64,000 nucleotides of DNA from contig JANOQM010000066.1 of assembly GCA_031422295.1 (NCBI GenBank), positions 7,623-71,622 of the forward strand, given 5' to 3'. Positions within the stretch are counted from its first letter, which is position 1. Each line of letters begins with the position of its first letter. Source of the DNA: JANOMH01 sp031422295. Lineage in GTDB: Bacteria; Pseudomonadota; Alphaproteobacteria; Rhodobacterales; Rhodobacteraceae. A model generated the notes under the pieces. It was not told the DNA's origin. It saw nothing but the letters and a program-made list of their open reading frames with translations, and ran no database searches. The position numbers and the translations under genes are program-made. Shown piece by piece: positions 1 through 9,094 of this stretch.

Positions 1-2
1 TG

Positions 3-239
3 TCGGTATCCGGCTTTGCGTTGTCACTTGCGGCGGGGCTGCCTGATATTGTGTTTGCCGGATCGGGCGACCCGTTGCCTGCGGATTTTTCGGCCTTTAC
101 CGCGCGGGCGGTGCATGGCGCACTGGCCACGGTGCTGGGATTGCTGGTGATGCTGCATGTGACGGCAGCCCTGTATCATCAGTTCATCCGCAAAGACGGG
201 CTGTTTGCCCGGATGTGGTTCGGGGCGCGACGGCTGTAG
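3..239 (+). CDS. Cytochrome b561 family protein, C-terminal part (5' truncated by window)
   Basis: The reading frame is open from the first bases of the window, so the start lies upstream. About 78 residues remain. They hold one hydrophobic helix (about residues 37-57), the haem-ligand-type pattern with His residues at the helix end (LHVTAALYHQFI) and the ending KDGLFARMWFG, which resembles the KDG..RM..G ending of cytochrome b561 (YodB/CybB-like) di-haem membrane proteins. These are inner-membrane electron carriers that oxidise quinol. The upstream part and any partner (for example a YceI-like protein) cannot be seen. Confidence 0.8.
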   Translation, partial: SVSGFALSLAAGLPDIVFAGSGDPLPADFSAFTARAVHGALATVLGLLVMLHVTAALYHQFIRKDGLFARMWFGARRL

Positions 240-455
240 CAGCCTTGGACGGGTGCGGCGTTGTATTGGATCACCTCACCGTCCGAAATCGTGAGGCGCT
301 ATTGCCGCATCTGCGCCTTTCCGCCGATAATTTTGTTGTTTCAGCAAGGGTTTGCCGCCTGACGCGTTGGGCCGCGCATTTTACTTGCCGGATTGTCCCG
401 TCGCTTGCCAAGGTTTTTTCGCCGGCTTTTCCGGGGTCATTGAGTGGGCGATCAC

Positions 456-3400
456 ATGCGAAACACCATCATCACCGCCCATTTTGTCGACAGCCAGACC
501 ATTCAGCTGCGGCTGGAACTGGGCACGGTCATCGAGGGGGTGCAGACCACGGTTTTTCCGGCAGGCGTTGACCCCACCGTTGAGACCGACTGGGTTTACC
601 GCGATGTGGACGGCGACGGCGATGTTGAACCGATCGGCCGGGTGGCGGGCAATGGCCAATTCTGGGCTCCGGTGGATACGCTGGCCGGTTCCGATATTGC
701 CGATCTGTTCCGGGTGAACGGCACAGGGGCGGCGGCACAGGCGCTGGTCGATGCGCTGTCCCGGTGGAGTGTCACAGTGGACGGCGTGGCTGTGGGGATC
801 GACAGTATCTCGCGCAAGACCAATATTCTGGACACTGCGCAGATCGCCGATTTCGGGTTTGAATTCACCACGCTGGAGAATGTGTTCATCCATCTGGATG
901 CCCCGATGACTGTCGGGGATCAGATCAGTATCGGGTTCAATGACCCGCAGTTTGCGCCGCAGGTCGTGACCTATGCGCCAAGCACGGTGATTTCCGAGGC
1001 AATCCATGTCAATCTGGTCGGGTTTGACCCCGATGACGCCCATAAGGTGGCCTATCTGTCCAGTTGGGACGGGTTTGACACCACTGGCGCGGGCGCAGGT
1101 GTGGCGCATGAATTTGCCCCCGGCACGGTGTTTCGGGTGATCAACGAGGCCACCGGGGCGGTGGCGTTTACCGGGGTCACGACCCTGTATCAGGACCAGT
1201 CAACCCTGTCGGATTTCGAGCTGAACTTTCAGCAGACCGACACCTGGGCGATGGATTTTTCCAGCCTGAACGCCAATGGCCGGTTTCATATCGAGGTGGC
1301 GGGTGTGGGCCGGTCGAATAGCTTTGATCTGTCCGAGGATCATTGGGCCGGGATTTATGACCTGTCGGTACGCGGGTTTTATCATCAGCGCAGCGGTATA
1401 GCACTGGAAGAACCCTATACCGACTGGACCCGGCCCCGCGATCTGCATCCCGATGATGGGGTGCTGGTGTATGAAACCACGGTCAAGATTACGGATACGT
1501 CGATGGGCTATGACCTTGGTCAGCCTGATCCGTTTGGCCAGTTTGGCACGGCGATGACTGGCAAAGTGCTGACCAATGCCTGGGGTGGTTGGCATGATGC
1601 CGGCGATTTTGACCGCCGGACTCCGCATCTTGAGGCGGCCCGCAAGCTGATTGAGCTGTGGGAAACCAACCCCGATTTCTTTGAGGCGCGAAATTCCAAT
1701 ATCCCGGAATCTGGAAACACGATCCCCGATCTGCTGGACGAGGCGATCTGGACTATGGATCTGTTCCGCCGTTTGCAACATGCCGATGGCGGCGTGCCGG
1801 GTGGGATCGAGAGTGAGGAACATCCCCGGTTTGGCGATGGGTCCTGGGGGGAATCCCTGCGGGTGTTCGCTTATGCCCCGGATGCCTGGACCAGTTTCGA
1901 ATATGCGGCCTCGGCGGCGAAGATCAGTCAGGCGCTGGAGCGGTATGATGCCACCGCCGCCGCCGAATGGCTGGCCAGTGCGCTGAAGGCGATGGACTGG
2001 GCGCAGGATAACCGCCCCACTGGCGCTGGTTATGAAGCGAACCATCAGCGGGCGGAAAACATCGCCGCTGCCGAATTGTTCCGCGCCACGGGCGATGCGC
2101 AATGGCACCAGACCTATCTGGAAACCACCCAATATGACCGGCCCATTGCCGAAATTGCATGGTTTGAACATCAGTATGAGGCGGCCTTTGTCTATGCCCA
2201 GACCACAGGGGCCAATGCCGCCCTGCAACAGGCCGGTATTGCAGAACTATTGGCCGAAGGCCAACGCCTGGCCGAAAGCTACGGCGCGGGCGGCACCGGG
2301 TTTGGCGCATCAATGAATCCCTATGCCCCTTATGGCGGTGGATTTAACGCCCAGGGGTTAGAGGAAGCGTCGAATTTCTATGCCCGCCTGCATGCCCTGA
2401 CGGGCGATGCGGCCTGGCTGATCAAGATGCAGCAGGATGCCCAAACCTTGCTGGGGACCAACCCGCTGAACATGGCGTTCCTGACGGGCATTGACGGGGT
2501 GCGGTCGCCAGAGGTGATCCTGAACCTTGATGCGCTGACCCAAGGGCTGCCACCCCCACCGGGGATCACGATTTATGGCGATAACTCGGTCCGGGATATC
2601 GGTTTTAACTGGTATCACGAGATTATGCAGGCCAGCGTCTGGCCGAATTTTTACCAAACACCCGTGTCGGAAAGCTATCAGGGGTTTTCGTTCTTTGTCC
2701 CTTCGGCGGAATATACGGTGATGCAGGGGATGATCGCCACGACCTATGTGGCGGGGTATCTGGCGCAGGCGGGCGCAGGCACGGGCGATGATCCGGCTGG
2801 GCCCACTGTTATTGAGGGCAGCAACCGCGCCGACACGTTGGGCGGCACCATTGGCGATGATGTGTTCAATGGCCGTGATGGCAATGACCGGTTCGCGGCG
2901 GGCACGGGCAATGACCTGATTTTTCTGAATGACGGGAATGATACGGCCTTTGGCCTTGGTGGCAATGACGGCATTGCGGGCGGGCGCGGCAATGACCTGA
3001 TTTATGGTGGCGAGGGTAATGATGTCTTGTCGGGCGATGACGGGTCTGACATTATGTTTGGCGGATCAGGGCAGGACCGGGTTGTTGGCGGCAATGGCGC
3101 GAATGTCCTGTCCGGGATGTCAGGTGCCGATATTCTGGTGGGTGGCGACGAGGCCGACCGGCTGTATGGCGGCACCGGCAACGATCTGCTGGACGGTGCT
3201 GCGGGCCATGATCTGCTGAACGGTGATGATGGTGCCGACACGCTGCTTGGCGGCGCGGGCAATGATACACTCGCCGGGAGTATCGGCAATGATCTGCTGG
3301 ACGGGGCCGCTGGGGCCGACCGCCTGCATGGCGGCAATGGCACCGATCTGCTGACCGGTGGGGCGGGCGCGGATATGTTTGTCTTTGATCTGGGGTCAGA

Positions 3401-3623
3401 TACCGATCAGGTCACTGATTTCGTTGCCGGAGTTGATAAGCTGCGCCTGTCGGATGCTTTGTGGTCCGGGCTGCTGACCTCGGCACAGGTGATCGAAACC
3501 TATGCCACATTGGCCTCGGGTGGGCGGGTGATGTTTGATTTCGGCGATGGCGATATGGTGATGATCAGGGTTGCCGGGCTGGCCGGGCTGGGGTCACTGG
3601 CCGGGGATATTGTGATTTTCTGA
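456..3623 (+). CDS. Glycoside hydrolase family 9 endoglucanase with C-terminal RTX repeats
   Basis: Secreted beta-glucanase (cellulase-like) of about 1055 residues. The N-terminal third (to about residue 300) looks like the Ig-like CelD_N region. The GH9 catalytic domain follows: GGWHDAGDFDRRTPH near residue 380 carries the two conserved Asp, LLGTNPLNMAFLTG near 670 matches the usual LG.NP...S..TG block, and SAEYTVMQGMIATTYVAG near 750 matches the segment with the catalytic Glu. From about residue 800 to 975 there are many GGxGxD-type nonapeptides that bind calcium, then an MFVF...VTDF block typical of type I secretion substrates. There is no N-terminal signal peptide, consistent with type I export; no exporter genes are in the window. 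A GTG at 444 in frame is an alternative start; the ATG at 456 was chosen. It ends in a terminator shared with the convergent hsp20 gene. Marine alphaproteobacteria rarely carry GH9, so horizontal origin is possible. Confidence 0.88.
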   Translation: MRNTIITAHFVDSQTIQLRLELGTVIEGVQTTVFPAGVDPTVETDWVYRDVDGDGDVEPIGRVAGNGQFWAPVDTLAGSDIADLFRVNGTGAAAQALVDALSRWSVTVDGVAVGIDSISRKTNILDTAQIADFGFEFTTLENVFIHLDAPMTVGDQISIGFNDPQFAPQVVTYAPSTVISEAIHVNLVGFDPDDAHKVAYLSSWDGFDTTGAGAGVAHEFAPGTVFRVINEATGAVAFTGVTTLYQDQSTLSDFELNFQQTDTWAMDFSSLNANGRFHIEVAGVGRSNSFDLSEDHWAGIYDLSVRGFYHQRSGIALEEPYTDWTRPRDLHPDDGVLVYETTVKITDTSMGYDLGQPDPFGQFGTAMTGKVLTNAWGGWHDAGDFDRRTPHLEAARKLIELWETNPDFFEARNSNIPESGNTIPDLLDEAIWTMDLFRRLQHADGGVPGGIESEEHPRFGDGSWGESLRVFAYAPDAWTSFEYAASAAKISQALERYDATAAAEWLASALKAMDWAQDNRPTGAGYEANHQRAENIAAAELFRATGDAQWHQTYLETTQYDRPIAEIAWFEHQYEAAFVYAQTTGANAALQQAGIAELLAEGQRLAESYGAGGTGFGASMNPYAPYGGGFNAQGLEEASNFYARLHALTGDAAWLIKMQQDAQTLLGTNPLNMAFLTGIDGVRSPEVILNLDALTQGLPPPPGITIYGDNSVRDIGFNWYHEIMQASVWPNFYQTPVSESYQGFSFFVPSAEYTVMQGMIATTYVAGYLAQAGAGTGDDPAGPTVIEGSNRADTLGGTIGDDVFNGRDGNDRFAAGTGNDLIFLNDGNDTAFGLGGNDGIAGGRGNDLIYGGEGNDVLSGDDGSDIMFGGSGQDRVVGGNGANVLSGMSGADILVGGDEADRLYGGTGNDLLDGAAGHDLLNGDDGADTLLGGAGNDTLAGSIGNDLLDGAAGADRLHGGNGTDLLTGGAGADMFVFDLGSDTDQVTDFVAGVDKLRLSDALWSGLLTSAQVIETYATLASGGRVMFDFGDGDMVMIRVAGLAGLGSLAGDIVIF

Positions 3624-3654
3624 CAACACGGAGCCCGGTTGGGGCCCCGTGTTG
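3624..3654. terminator. Bidirectional hairpin terminator between convergent genes
   Basis: CAACACGG (3624-3631) pairs with CCGTGTTG (3647-3654), and the inner GCCC/GGGG extends the stem around a GGTT loop. It starts directly after the GH9 stop codon and ends 7 bases before the hsp20 stop, so it can serve both convergent transcripts. Confidence 0.7.
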
Positions 3655-3661
3655 ACGTGGA

Positions 3662-4156
3662 TCAGTTCGCGGTCGTGCCTTCGACCAGCGGGGTGGGATT
3701 GCCCTGCGCCCGCGTTATCTGAATCTGGCGGGGTTTCAGCGCCTCGGGCACTTCGCGGAGCAGATCGATATGCAGCATGCCGTCGATATGGCTGGCCCCG
3801 GTCACGCGGACATGGTCGGCCAGATGGAACCGGCGTTCAAAGGCGCGGGTGGCGATGCCACGGTGCAGAAACCGGCGGTCGGGTGTGATGTCGGGGGCAG
3901 TGTCAGCCTTGCGGGCCGAAACCAGCAGCGATTTTTCACGCAGTTCGACCGTCAGATCGGTGTCGGAAAAACCGGCCACGGCAATCGAAATCCGCCAGCC
4001 ATCATCGGCGGTCTTTTCGATATTATAGGGCGGGTAGGCCGGGGTGCTGACATCATTGGTCAACACGCGGTCCATCAGGTCTGCAATCTGGTCGAAACCG
4101 ATGGTCGTCCGGTTCAGCGGGGCCCGGTATAGCGGGGCAAGTTCGAAATGGCGCAT
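3662..4156 (-). CDS. Small heat-shock protein, Hsp20/IbpA family
   Basis: ATP-independent holdase chaperone of about 164 residues that binds unfolding proteins. The start was set at 4156 (MRHFELAPLYR), since GAGGA sits about 5 bases upstream; the frame also opens at 4168. The N-terminal APLYR...GFD..ADLMDR region matches IbpA-like class A alphaproteobacterial proteins. The alpha-crystallin domain runs from about residue 35 to 135 (PPYNIEK, WRISIAVAGFSDTDLTVEL, FERRFHLADHV, DGMLHIDL), and the usual C-terminal I-x-I type motif appears as IQITRA. A sigma-32-like promoter lies 96 bases upstream. Single gene, convergent with the GH9 gene. Confidence 0.9.
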   Translation of the reverse strand: MRHFELAPLYRAPLNRTTIGFDQIADLMDRVLTNDVSTPAYPPYNIEKTADDGWRISIAVAGFSDTDLTVELREKSLLVSARKADTAPDITPDRRFLHRGIATRAFERRFHLADHVRVTGASHIDGMLHIDLLREVPEALKPRQIQITRAQGNPTPLVEGTTAN

Positions 4157-4251
4157 AGTCATCCTCATCTGAGCAATAACAGTGGGTTGGCCTTCCTTAT
4201 TGGGACAGGCCGGGGTCGCCCAAGGCCCGTCGTGGCACCTTGGTCAGGTAT

Positions 4252-4280
4252 AGTTAGGCAGCAGTTTTAGCGGTTTCAAG
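4252..4280 (-). promoter_or_regulatory. Putative sigma-32 (RpoH) promoter of hsp20
   Basis: Read on the minus strand, CTTG (4280-4277) is followed after 18 bases by CCTAACT (4258-4252). The alphaproteobacterial RpoH consensus is CTTG-N17/18-CYTATNT, so the -35 is exact and the -10 matches at all but one fixed position. It faces hsp20. Confidence 0.6.
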
Positions 4281-4291
4281 GGGCTGACCGG

Positions 4292-5104
4292 TCAATCGAC
4301 CGACACAAATTTAGCCCCGGTATCATTGCGTTCGCCGGGCGATATTACCCGGACCTGACCCGGCAGCGGGTCTGGAAAAATGCCCGCCTGACGGTCCAGT
4401 GCCGCATATAACTGTGCAAGTGGCTCATCCAGACTGGTCCCCAACGCCACCGCGTCGCCGTCCAAATCGGCCTTGGCCGAAACCACGGAAACGATCCGGG
4501 CAATCCCATTGCTGACACTGAAAATCGGGGCACCGGATGAACCGAAATCAACATCACAGGACATCACGATCACCCCGTCCTGTTGCCCCAGAACCGCACA
4601 AACCTGTTGCAGCGACGGGGCCTCGGACCGGTCGGCGGCATAAGACACGACCGCCACTTCACCGCCGATCTGGCCGGATGGGGCGATCACAAAAGGGTCG
4701 ATCTCGGTTGACCTAATTGGCTGTGCAAGTTGCAAAAGTGCAAGATCATACTGGGTATTTCGCGAAGAAACCGCCCCGGAATGTTCGTATTCCGGCAGGG
4801 TCAAGGCAAGCCGGACATCGCGGTAGGCCAAGGCGCGGCCATTGCGAAGGCCCGCCAGAAATTCGATCCTGGATGGGTCAACCGCCAGCCCGGTATCGCG
4901 GTCAAACAGGCAATGCGCGGCTGTCAGGACCAGATCGGGTGCGATCAATGCGCCGGTGCAGAACCCCTTGCCGTCGATATCCAGACGGCCCACACCTTCC
5001 CAGCCGCGCGCATCTTCGCCGGTTTGCAGCAAATTCAGTCCAGCATCCTGCGCCTGCAGGGCAGTGCCGCAGATACAAATTAGGGCCCAGATTAGCTGCC
5101 GCAT
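4292..5104 (-). CDS. Trypsin-like serine protease (family S1), exported
   Basis: 270 residues. A signal peptide covers residues 1-18 (hydrophobic stretch then AQA-like cleavage before QDAG). The chymotrypsin-fold triad is visible: His64 in LTAAHC, Asp120 in QYDLALLQL and Ser190 in DFGSSGAP, the last being a variant of the usual GDSGGP. Cys residues near the His and Ser could form disulphides. The protein most likely acts in the periplasm or outside the cell as an endopeptidase; the substrate is unknown. The gene stands alone between hsp20 and glcF, all on the minus strand, with 51 bases between its start and the glcF stop. Confidence 0.85.
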   Translation of the reverse strand: MRQLIWALICICGTALQAQDAGLNLLQTGEDARGWEGVGRLDIDGKGFCTGALIAPDLVLTAAHCLFDRDTGLAVDPSRIEFLAGLRNGRALAYRDVRLALTLPEYEHSGAVSSRNTQYDLALLQLAQPIRSTEIDPFVIAPSGQIGGEVAVVSYAADRSEAPSLQQVCAVLGQQDGVIVMSCDVDFGSSGAPIFSVSNGIARIVSVVSAKADLDGDAVALGTSLDEPLAQLYAALDRQAGIFPDPLPGQVRVISPGERNDTGAKFVSVD

Positions 5105-5155
5105 CTTCGTCCTGACTTCAGGTTTGTGGTTGCCTGACAGAGGCTTGCGGCAAGA

Positions 5156-6475
5156 TTACGGCATTTGCGGCAAAACCGGTGGAAAACCTTTGCCCTGCAA
5201 TGCGGGAGGTCGCGGCCCCCCCGTAGCCCAGTCCAGCAACTCGACCGTATGCACCACCGGCACATCCGCCCGCGCCCCGATCTGCATCATGCAGCCGATG
5301 TTGCCCGCCGCGATGATTTGCGGTGCGGTGGCCATCAAGGTCGCTACCTTACGGGTGCCCAGTTCGCCCGAAATGACGGGTTGCATCAGATTATAGGTGC
5401 CTGCCGACCCACAGCACAGGTGGCTGTCGGCGGGTTCCAGCACGGTGAATCCGGCCCGTTTCAGCAGGTCCTTGGGGGCGGATCTGATCTTTTGCCCATG
5501 TTGCAGCGAACAGGCGGCATGATAGGCGACGCGGATGTTTTTCATCGGCCGGGGCGACAGATTAAGATCGACCAGCACCTCGCTGATATCCCTGGCTATA
5601 GCACCTACAGCGGCGGCTTTGGCCGCCAGCGGCGTGCCCGCGAACATATGCCCGTAATCCTTGACCGTGGTGCCGCAACCAGAGGTGTTGATGACAATCG
5701 CATCCAGCCCCTGACCCGTCATTTCGGCGTGAAACGCCGCGATGTTGCGGGCCGCCGTCGCGTGGCTGAGGCCGGTTTTGCCCATGTGATGGGTCAGCGC
5801 GCCACAGCAGCCCTGACCTGCCGCAATCACCACGTCACAGCCTGCCCGGGTCAGCACCCGGATTGTCGAATCATTGATATCGGTATTCAGCGCCTTTTGC
5901 GCACAGCCGGTCATCAGTGCCACCCGTTTACGCCGTGGTCCGATGGCCCGGAACGTTTGTGGATCGTCATTGCGGCTGACCGGGGGAATGCGGCGCGGGG
6001 CCATGGCCAGCATCGCCCGCAGCCGCGCATCAGGGATGAACCGCGCCAAGGGCCGAGCGATTTTTGCGCCCAGCAGCGCCAACCGGAACCGCCCCGGATA
6101 GGGCAAAACCCGGGCCAGAACGGCCCGCAAAACCCGGTCGGTCAGGGGCCGCTGGTAGTGGTCCTCGATATAGGCGCGGGCATGATCAACCAGATGCATG
6201 TAATTTACCCCGGACGGGCAGGTGGTCATGCAGGCCAGACACGACAGGCAACGGTCGATATGGGTGACCGTGGCCGGATCGGGGATACGCGCGTTTTCCA
6301 GCATGTCCTTGATCAGGTAAATGCGTCCGCGCGGGCTGTCCAACTCGTCGTTCAGCACCTGATAGGTCGGGCAGGTGGCGGTGCAGAACCCGCAATGGAC
6401 GCAGGCGCGCAGGATTTTATTGGCCTCGGCGGTGGCGGGGTCGGTGAGTTGGAGGGGGGTGAAATTGGTTTGCAT
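5156..6475 (-). CDS. glcF: Glycolate oxidase iron-sulfur subunit GlcF
   Basis: 439 residues. Electron-transfer subunit of the membrane-associated glycolate oxidase, which oxidises glycolate to glyoxylate. Two [4Fe-4S] ferredoxin motifs lie in the N-terminal part: CVHCGFCTATCP near residue 25 and CLSCLACMTTCP near residue 76. Two CCG domains follow (GCCGALTHHMG and CCGSAGTYNL), as in GlcF and the lactate-oxidase LutA/GlpC family. Full family length. The start is 3 bases beyond the glcE stop, so it is the third gene of the glcDEF operon. Confidence 0.95.
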   Translation of the reverse strand: MQTNFTPLQLTDPATAEANKILRACVHCGFCTATCPTYQVLNDELDSPRGRIYLIKDMLENARIPDPATVTHIDRCLSCLACMTTCPSGVNYMHLVDHARAYIEDHYQRPLTDRVLRAVLARVLPYPGRFRLALLGAKIARPLARFIPDARLRAMLAMAPRRIPPVSRNDDPQTFRAIGPRRKRVALMTGCAQKALNTDINDSTIRVLTRAGCDVVIAAGQGCCGALTHHMGKTGLSHATAARNIAAFHAEMTGQGLDAIVINTSGCGTTVKDYGHMFAGTPLAAKAAAVGAIARDISEVLVDLNLSPRPMKNIRVAYHAACSLQHGQKIRSAPKDLLKRAGFTVLEPADSHLCCGSAGTYNLMQPVISGELGTRKVATLMATAPQIIAAGNIGCMMQIGARADVPVVHTVELLDWATGGPRPPALQGKGFPPVLPQMP

Positions 6476-6478
6476 ATC

Positions 6479-7576
6479 TTAGTCCATCAGGCCGGTGTTC
6501 AGGATGCCGCGTGGGTCGAACCTTGCCCGCAGCCCATGGGTCAGCTGTGCATTGGCGGCGGGTTCGGGGTGGAACGGCTGAACCGCGCCGCGCGTCGCCG
6601 GGGTCGCGCGGATCAGGGTCGCATGTCCCGCAAACGGGCCAATGACGCGGCGCAAGTCCGTTCTCTCCGGGGCCAGAACCCAGACCAGCCCGCCGCCCCA
6701 GTCATAGCGCGCAGGCAGCCCCAGCCGCGCCACGATGCCCGGTGCATCCGACGGCTTGACCGATAGCCGCCAGACATCGCCGGGGCGGGTGGCAAAATCG
6801 GTGACATCGCGGATGGCGGTCCAGTCATGATCCCCGACCTCGGCCTGCCCAAACTTGGCCAACAGACCTGCCAGCCGCGCGGCGCGATAGGCGACCGATC
6901 CGGCAAAGCCTTCGACCCGCAGCCGGGTTTTACCGGCTTCAGAGTCATGAGCGGCACCTGTAATTTCAAAGGGTGACCCCAGCCCGGCGGCCAAGGCGGC
7001 CACGGCGCGGGCATCGTCCAGCCCATGCAGGGTCAGCGTCGCCACAGCCTCGACCTGCGGCAGCACCTTGAACGCCACTTCGGTCAGCACGCCCAATGTG
7101 CCATGCGCCCCGGCCATTAACTTGGCCAGATCAAGCCCGGTGACATTTTTCATCACCCGCCCGCCGTTTTTCACCACACTGCCCATGCCATCGACAAACC
7201 GCACGCCCAGCAGATAATCCCGCGCAGCACCCACCTGCACCCGGCGCGGACCCGAGATATTGGCGGCGACCATCCCGCCAATCGTCGGCTCTCCGGTGGT
7301 TCCCAGCAGTGCGCGGTGATCCATCGGTTCAAACGCCAGCCGTTGTTTGGCCCCGGCCAAAGCGGCTTCGATAACGGCCAGTGGTGTGCCCGCCTGTGCC
7401 ACCAACGTCAGTGCACCGGGTTCATACAGTGTAATCCCGGACAGCCTCGCCACGCTCAAAGCGTTACCCGACACCACCCGGCCATAGGCCCGCGTGCCGC
7501 CGCCATTAATGCGCAATGGCCCCGATGTGTCACGTACCATTTCGGCCAGTTCGGTCTCAGACTGCGGTGACAACAT
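6479..7576 (-). CDS. glcE: Glycolate oxidase FAD-binding subunit GlcE
   Basis: 366 residues from the start chosen at 7576 (MLSPQSETELAEMVRD); the longer frame to 7735 runs back over the glcD stop and a repeat and is not credible. A PCMH-type FAD-binding domain covers the N-terminal half (LRINGGGTRAYGR, IGGMVAANISGPRR, GSVVKNGGRVMKNVTGLDLAKLMAGAHGTLGVLTE). GlcE is a shorter paralogue of GlcD that forms the GlcDEF complex at the inner membrane. GAAAGAG precedes the start. It is separated from glcD by 71 bases containing a GC-rich hairpin and is followed almost directly by glcF. Confidence 0.93.
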   Translation of the reverse strand: MLSPQSETELAEMVRDTSGPLRINGGGTRAYGRVVSGNALSVARLSGITLYEPGALTLVAQAGTPLAVIEAALAGAKQRLAFEPMDHRALLGTTGEPTIGGMVAANISGPRRVQVGAARDYLLGVRFVDGMGSVVKNGGRVMKNVTGLDLAKLMAGAHGTLGVLTEVAFKVLPQVEAVATLTLHGLDDARAVAALAAGLGSPFEITGAAHDSEAGKTRLRVEGFAGSVAYRAARLAGLLAKFGQAEVGDHDWTAIRDVTDFATRPGDVWRLSVKPSDAPGIVARLGLPARYDWGGGLVWVLAPERTDLRRVIGPFAGHATLIRATPATRGAVQPFHPEPAANAQLTHGLRARFDPRGILNTGLMD

Positions 7577-7602
7577 CGAAACTCTTTCATTTCTTTGGTT
7601 CT

Positions 7603-7648
7603 CAAATATCCCGAGGGGAGTCCCGCAGGGACGGGGGGCTGGCCCCCC
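7603..7648 (+). repeat. Intergenic repeat copy 1 with GC-rich hairpin
   Basis: CAAATATCCCGAGGGGAG (7603-7620) resembles two other sites in the window (11993-12012 and 17366-17385). It is followed by GGGGGGC-TG-GCCCCCC (7633-7648), a 7-base stem that touches the glcD stop codon. Within the minus-strand glcD-glcE gap it could attenuate glcEF transcription. Confidence 0.5.
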
Positions 7649-9078
7649 TACACCCGTCGTGACGCACTCACCGCCAAAGGAAACACCTTGGCCGGGTTCA
7701 GCAGCCAGCCCGGGTCGAACACATCCTTGACCCACATCTGCGCCTCAAGGTCGGCGGGCGCAAACTGTACCGACATCAGATCGCGCTTTTCAATGCCGAC
7801 CCCATGCTCGCCGGTCAGGCAACCGCCCACCTCGACACATAAGCGTAGGATATCGGCCCCCAGCGCCTCGCAGCGTTCCAGATCGCCGGGTTTGTTGGCG
7901 TCATACAGGATAAGGGGGTGCATATTGCCGTCACCGGCGTGGAACACATTGGCCACGTCAAGGCCTGCATCGCGGGACATTTCGCCGATCCGGCGCAGCA
8001 CCAGGGGTAGGGCCGTGACCGGAATGGTCCCATCCAGACACATGTAATCATTGATCTGGCCCATCGCGCCAAAGGCCGATTTACGGCCCAGCCAGATGCG
8101 CGCCGCCTCGTCGGCATCGCGGGCCTCGCGCAGTTCCACCGGGTTATGGCGGCGGGCAATGGCGCAGATCAGGGCCAGTTGGGGGTCAATCTCGGCGGGC
8201 GAGCCTTCGACCTCGACAATCAGCAGCGCCTCGCACAATGGATAGCCAGCATGGGCGAAGGCCTCGCAGGCGACAATGCAGGGGCGGTCCATGAATTCGA
8301 TGGCGACGGGCAGGACACCGGCCCTGATGATATCGCTGACGCATTCCCCCGCTGCCTCAGAGCTGTCAAAGCCGATCAGCACGGGCCGCGCCCCTTCGGG
8401 TTTCGGCAGAATGCGCAGGGTGGCCTCGGTCACAACGCCCAACTGCCCCTCGGACCCGCAAATCACGCCCAGCAGGTCCAGCCCCGGTGCATCCAGATGC
8501 GCCCCGCCCAGTTCCATGATGGTCCCGTCCATCAGGACCATGGTGACGCCCAGCAGATTATTGGTCGTCACTCCGTATTTCAGGCAATGCGCCCCGCCGG
8601 AATTCATCGCGATATTGCCGGCGATGGCGCAGGCCAGCTGGCTGGACGGGTCGGGAGCATAGAAAAACCCTTCCGCCTCGACCGCCCCAGTCACCGACAG
8701 ATTGGTCCGGCCGGTCTGCACCCGGATGAACCGGTTGGCATAATCCGTCTCCAGCACAGCAGTCAGCCGACCGACCCCCAGAATGACGCAATCGGCAGTG
8801 GGCAGCGCCCCGCCCGCCAATGACGTGCCCGACCCGCGCGGCACCACAGGCACGCGTTCTTCGTGGCAAATCTTTAACACCGCCGCAACTTCGGCGGTGG
8901 AGCCGGGCAGGACAGCGCAGAGCGGCGGGCAGCGATAGGCGGACAGCCCGTCGCATTCATAGGCGCGGGTCTCGGACGGCTCGTGGATCACGGCGCGGGC
9001 GGGAAGGACCGCTCGCAACCGGGCCACAATGGCGGCCTTGCGGCTGATGATCCGGGAATCGGGTAAAGGCATGTCCAT
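7648..9078 (-). CDS. glcD: Glycolate oxidase FAD subunit GlcD
   Basis: 477 residues from the start at 9078 (MDMPLPDSRII), supported by AAGGA 7 bases upstream. Catalytic flavoprotein of glycolate oxidase (glycolate to glyoxylate). The N-terminal PCMH FAD-binding domain shows VPRGSGTSLAGGALP near residue 75 and AGNIAMNSGGAHCLKYG near 150. The C-terminal FAD-linked oxidase domain carries HAGDGNMHP near 365 and GGCLTGEHGVGIEK near 410, with the conserved His residues of the GlcD/D-lactate dehydrogenase family. First gene of the operon. The palindrome 17 bases upstream of its start suggests repression by a GntR-type (GlcC-like) regulator not present nearby. Confidence 0.95.
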   Translation of the reverse strand: MDMPLPDSRIISRKAAIVARLRAVLPARAVIHEPSETRAYECDGLSAYRCPPLCAVLPGSTAEVAAVLKICHEERVPVVPRGSGTSLAGGALPTADCVILGVGRLTAVLETDYANRFIRVQTGRTNLSVTGAVEAEGFFYAPDPSSQLACAIAGNIAMNSGGAHCLKYGVTTNNLLGVTMVLMDGTIMELGGAHLDAPGLDLLGVICGSEGQLGVVTEATLRILPKPEGARPVLIGFDSSEAAGECVSDIIRAGVLPVAIEFMDRPCIVACEAFAHAGYPLCEALLIVEVEGSPAEIDPQLALICAIARRHNPVELREARDADEAARIWLGRKSAFGAMGQINDYMCLDGTIPVTALPLVLRRIGEMSRDAGLDVANVFHAGDGNMHPLILYDANKPGDLERCEALGADILRLCVEVGGCLTGEHGVGIEKRDLMSVQFAPADLEAQMWVKDVFDPGWLLNPAKVFPLAVSASRRV

Positions 9079-9094
9079 CGCAGGTCCTTTCAAG

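Noticed and set aside
5165..6766. Plus-strand 533-codon open frame opposite glcF
   Set aside because: It is the antisense shadow of glcF and glcE in a GC-rich genome, with no protein-like features.
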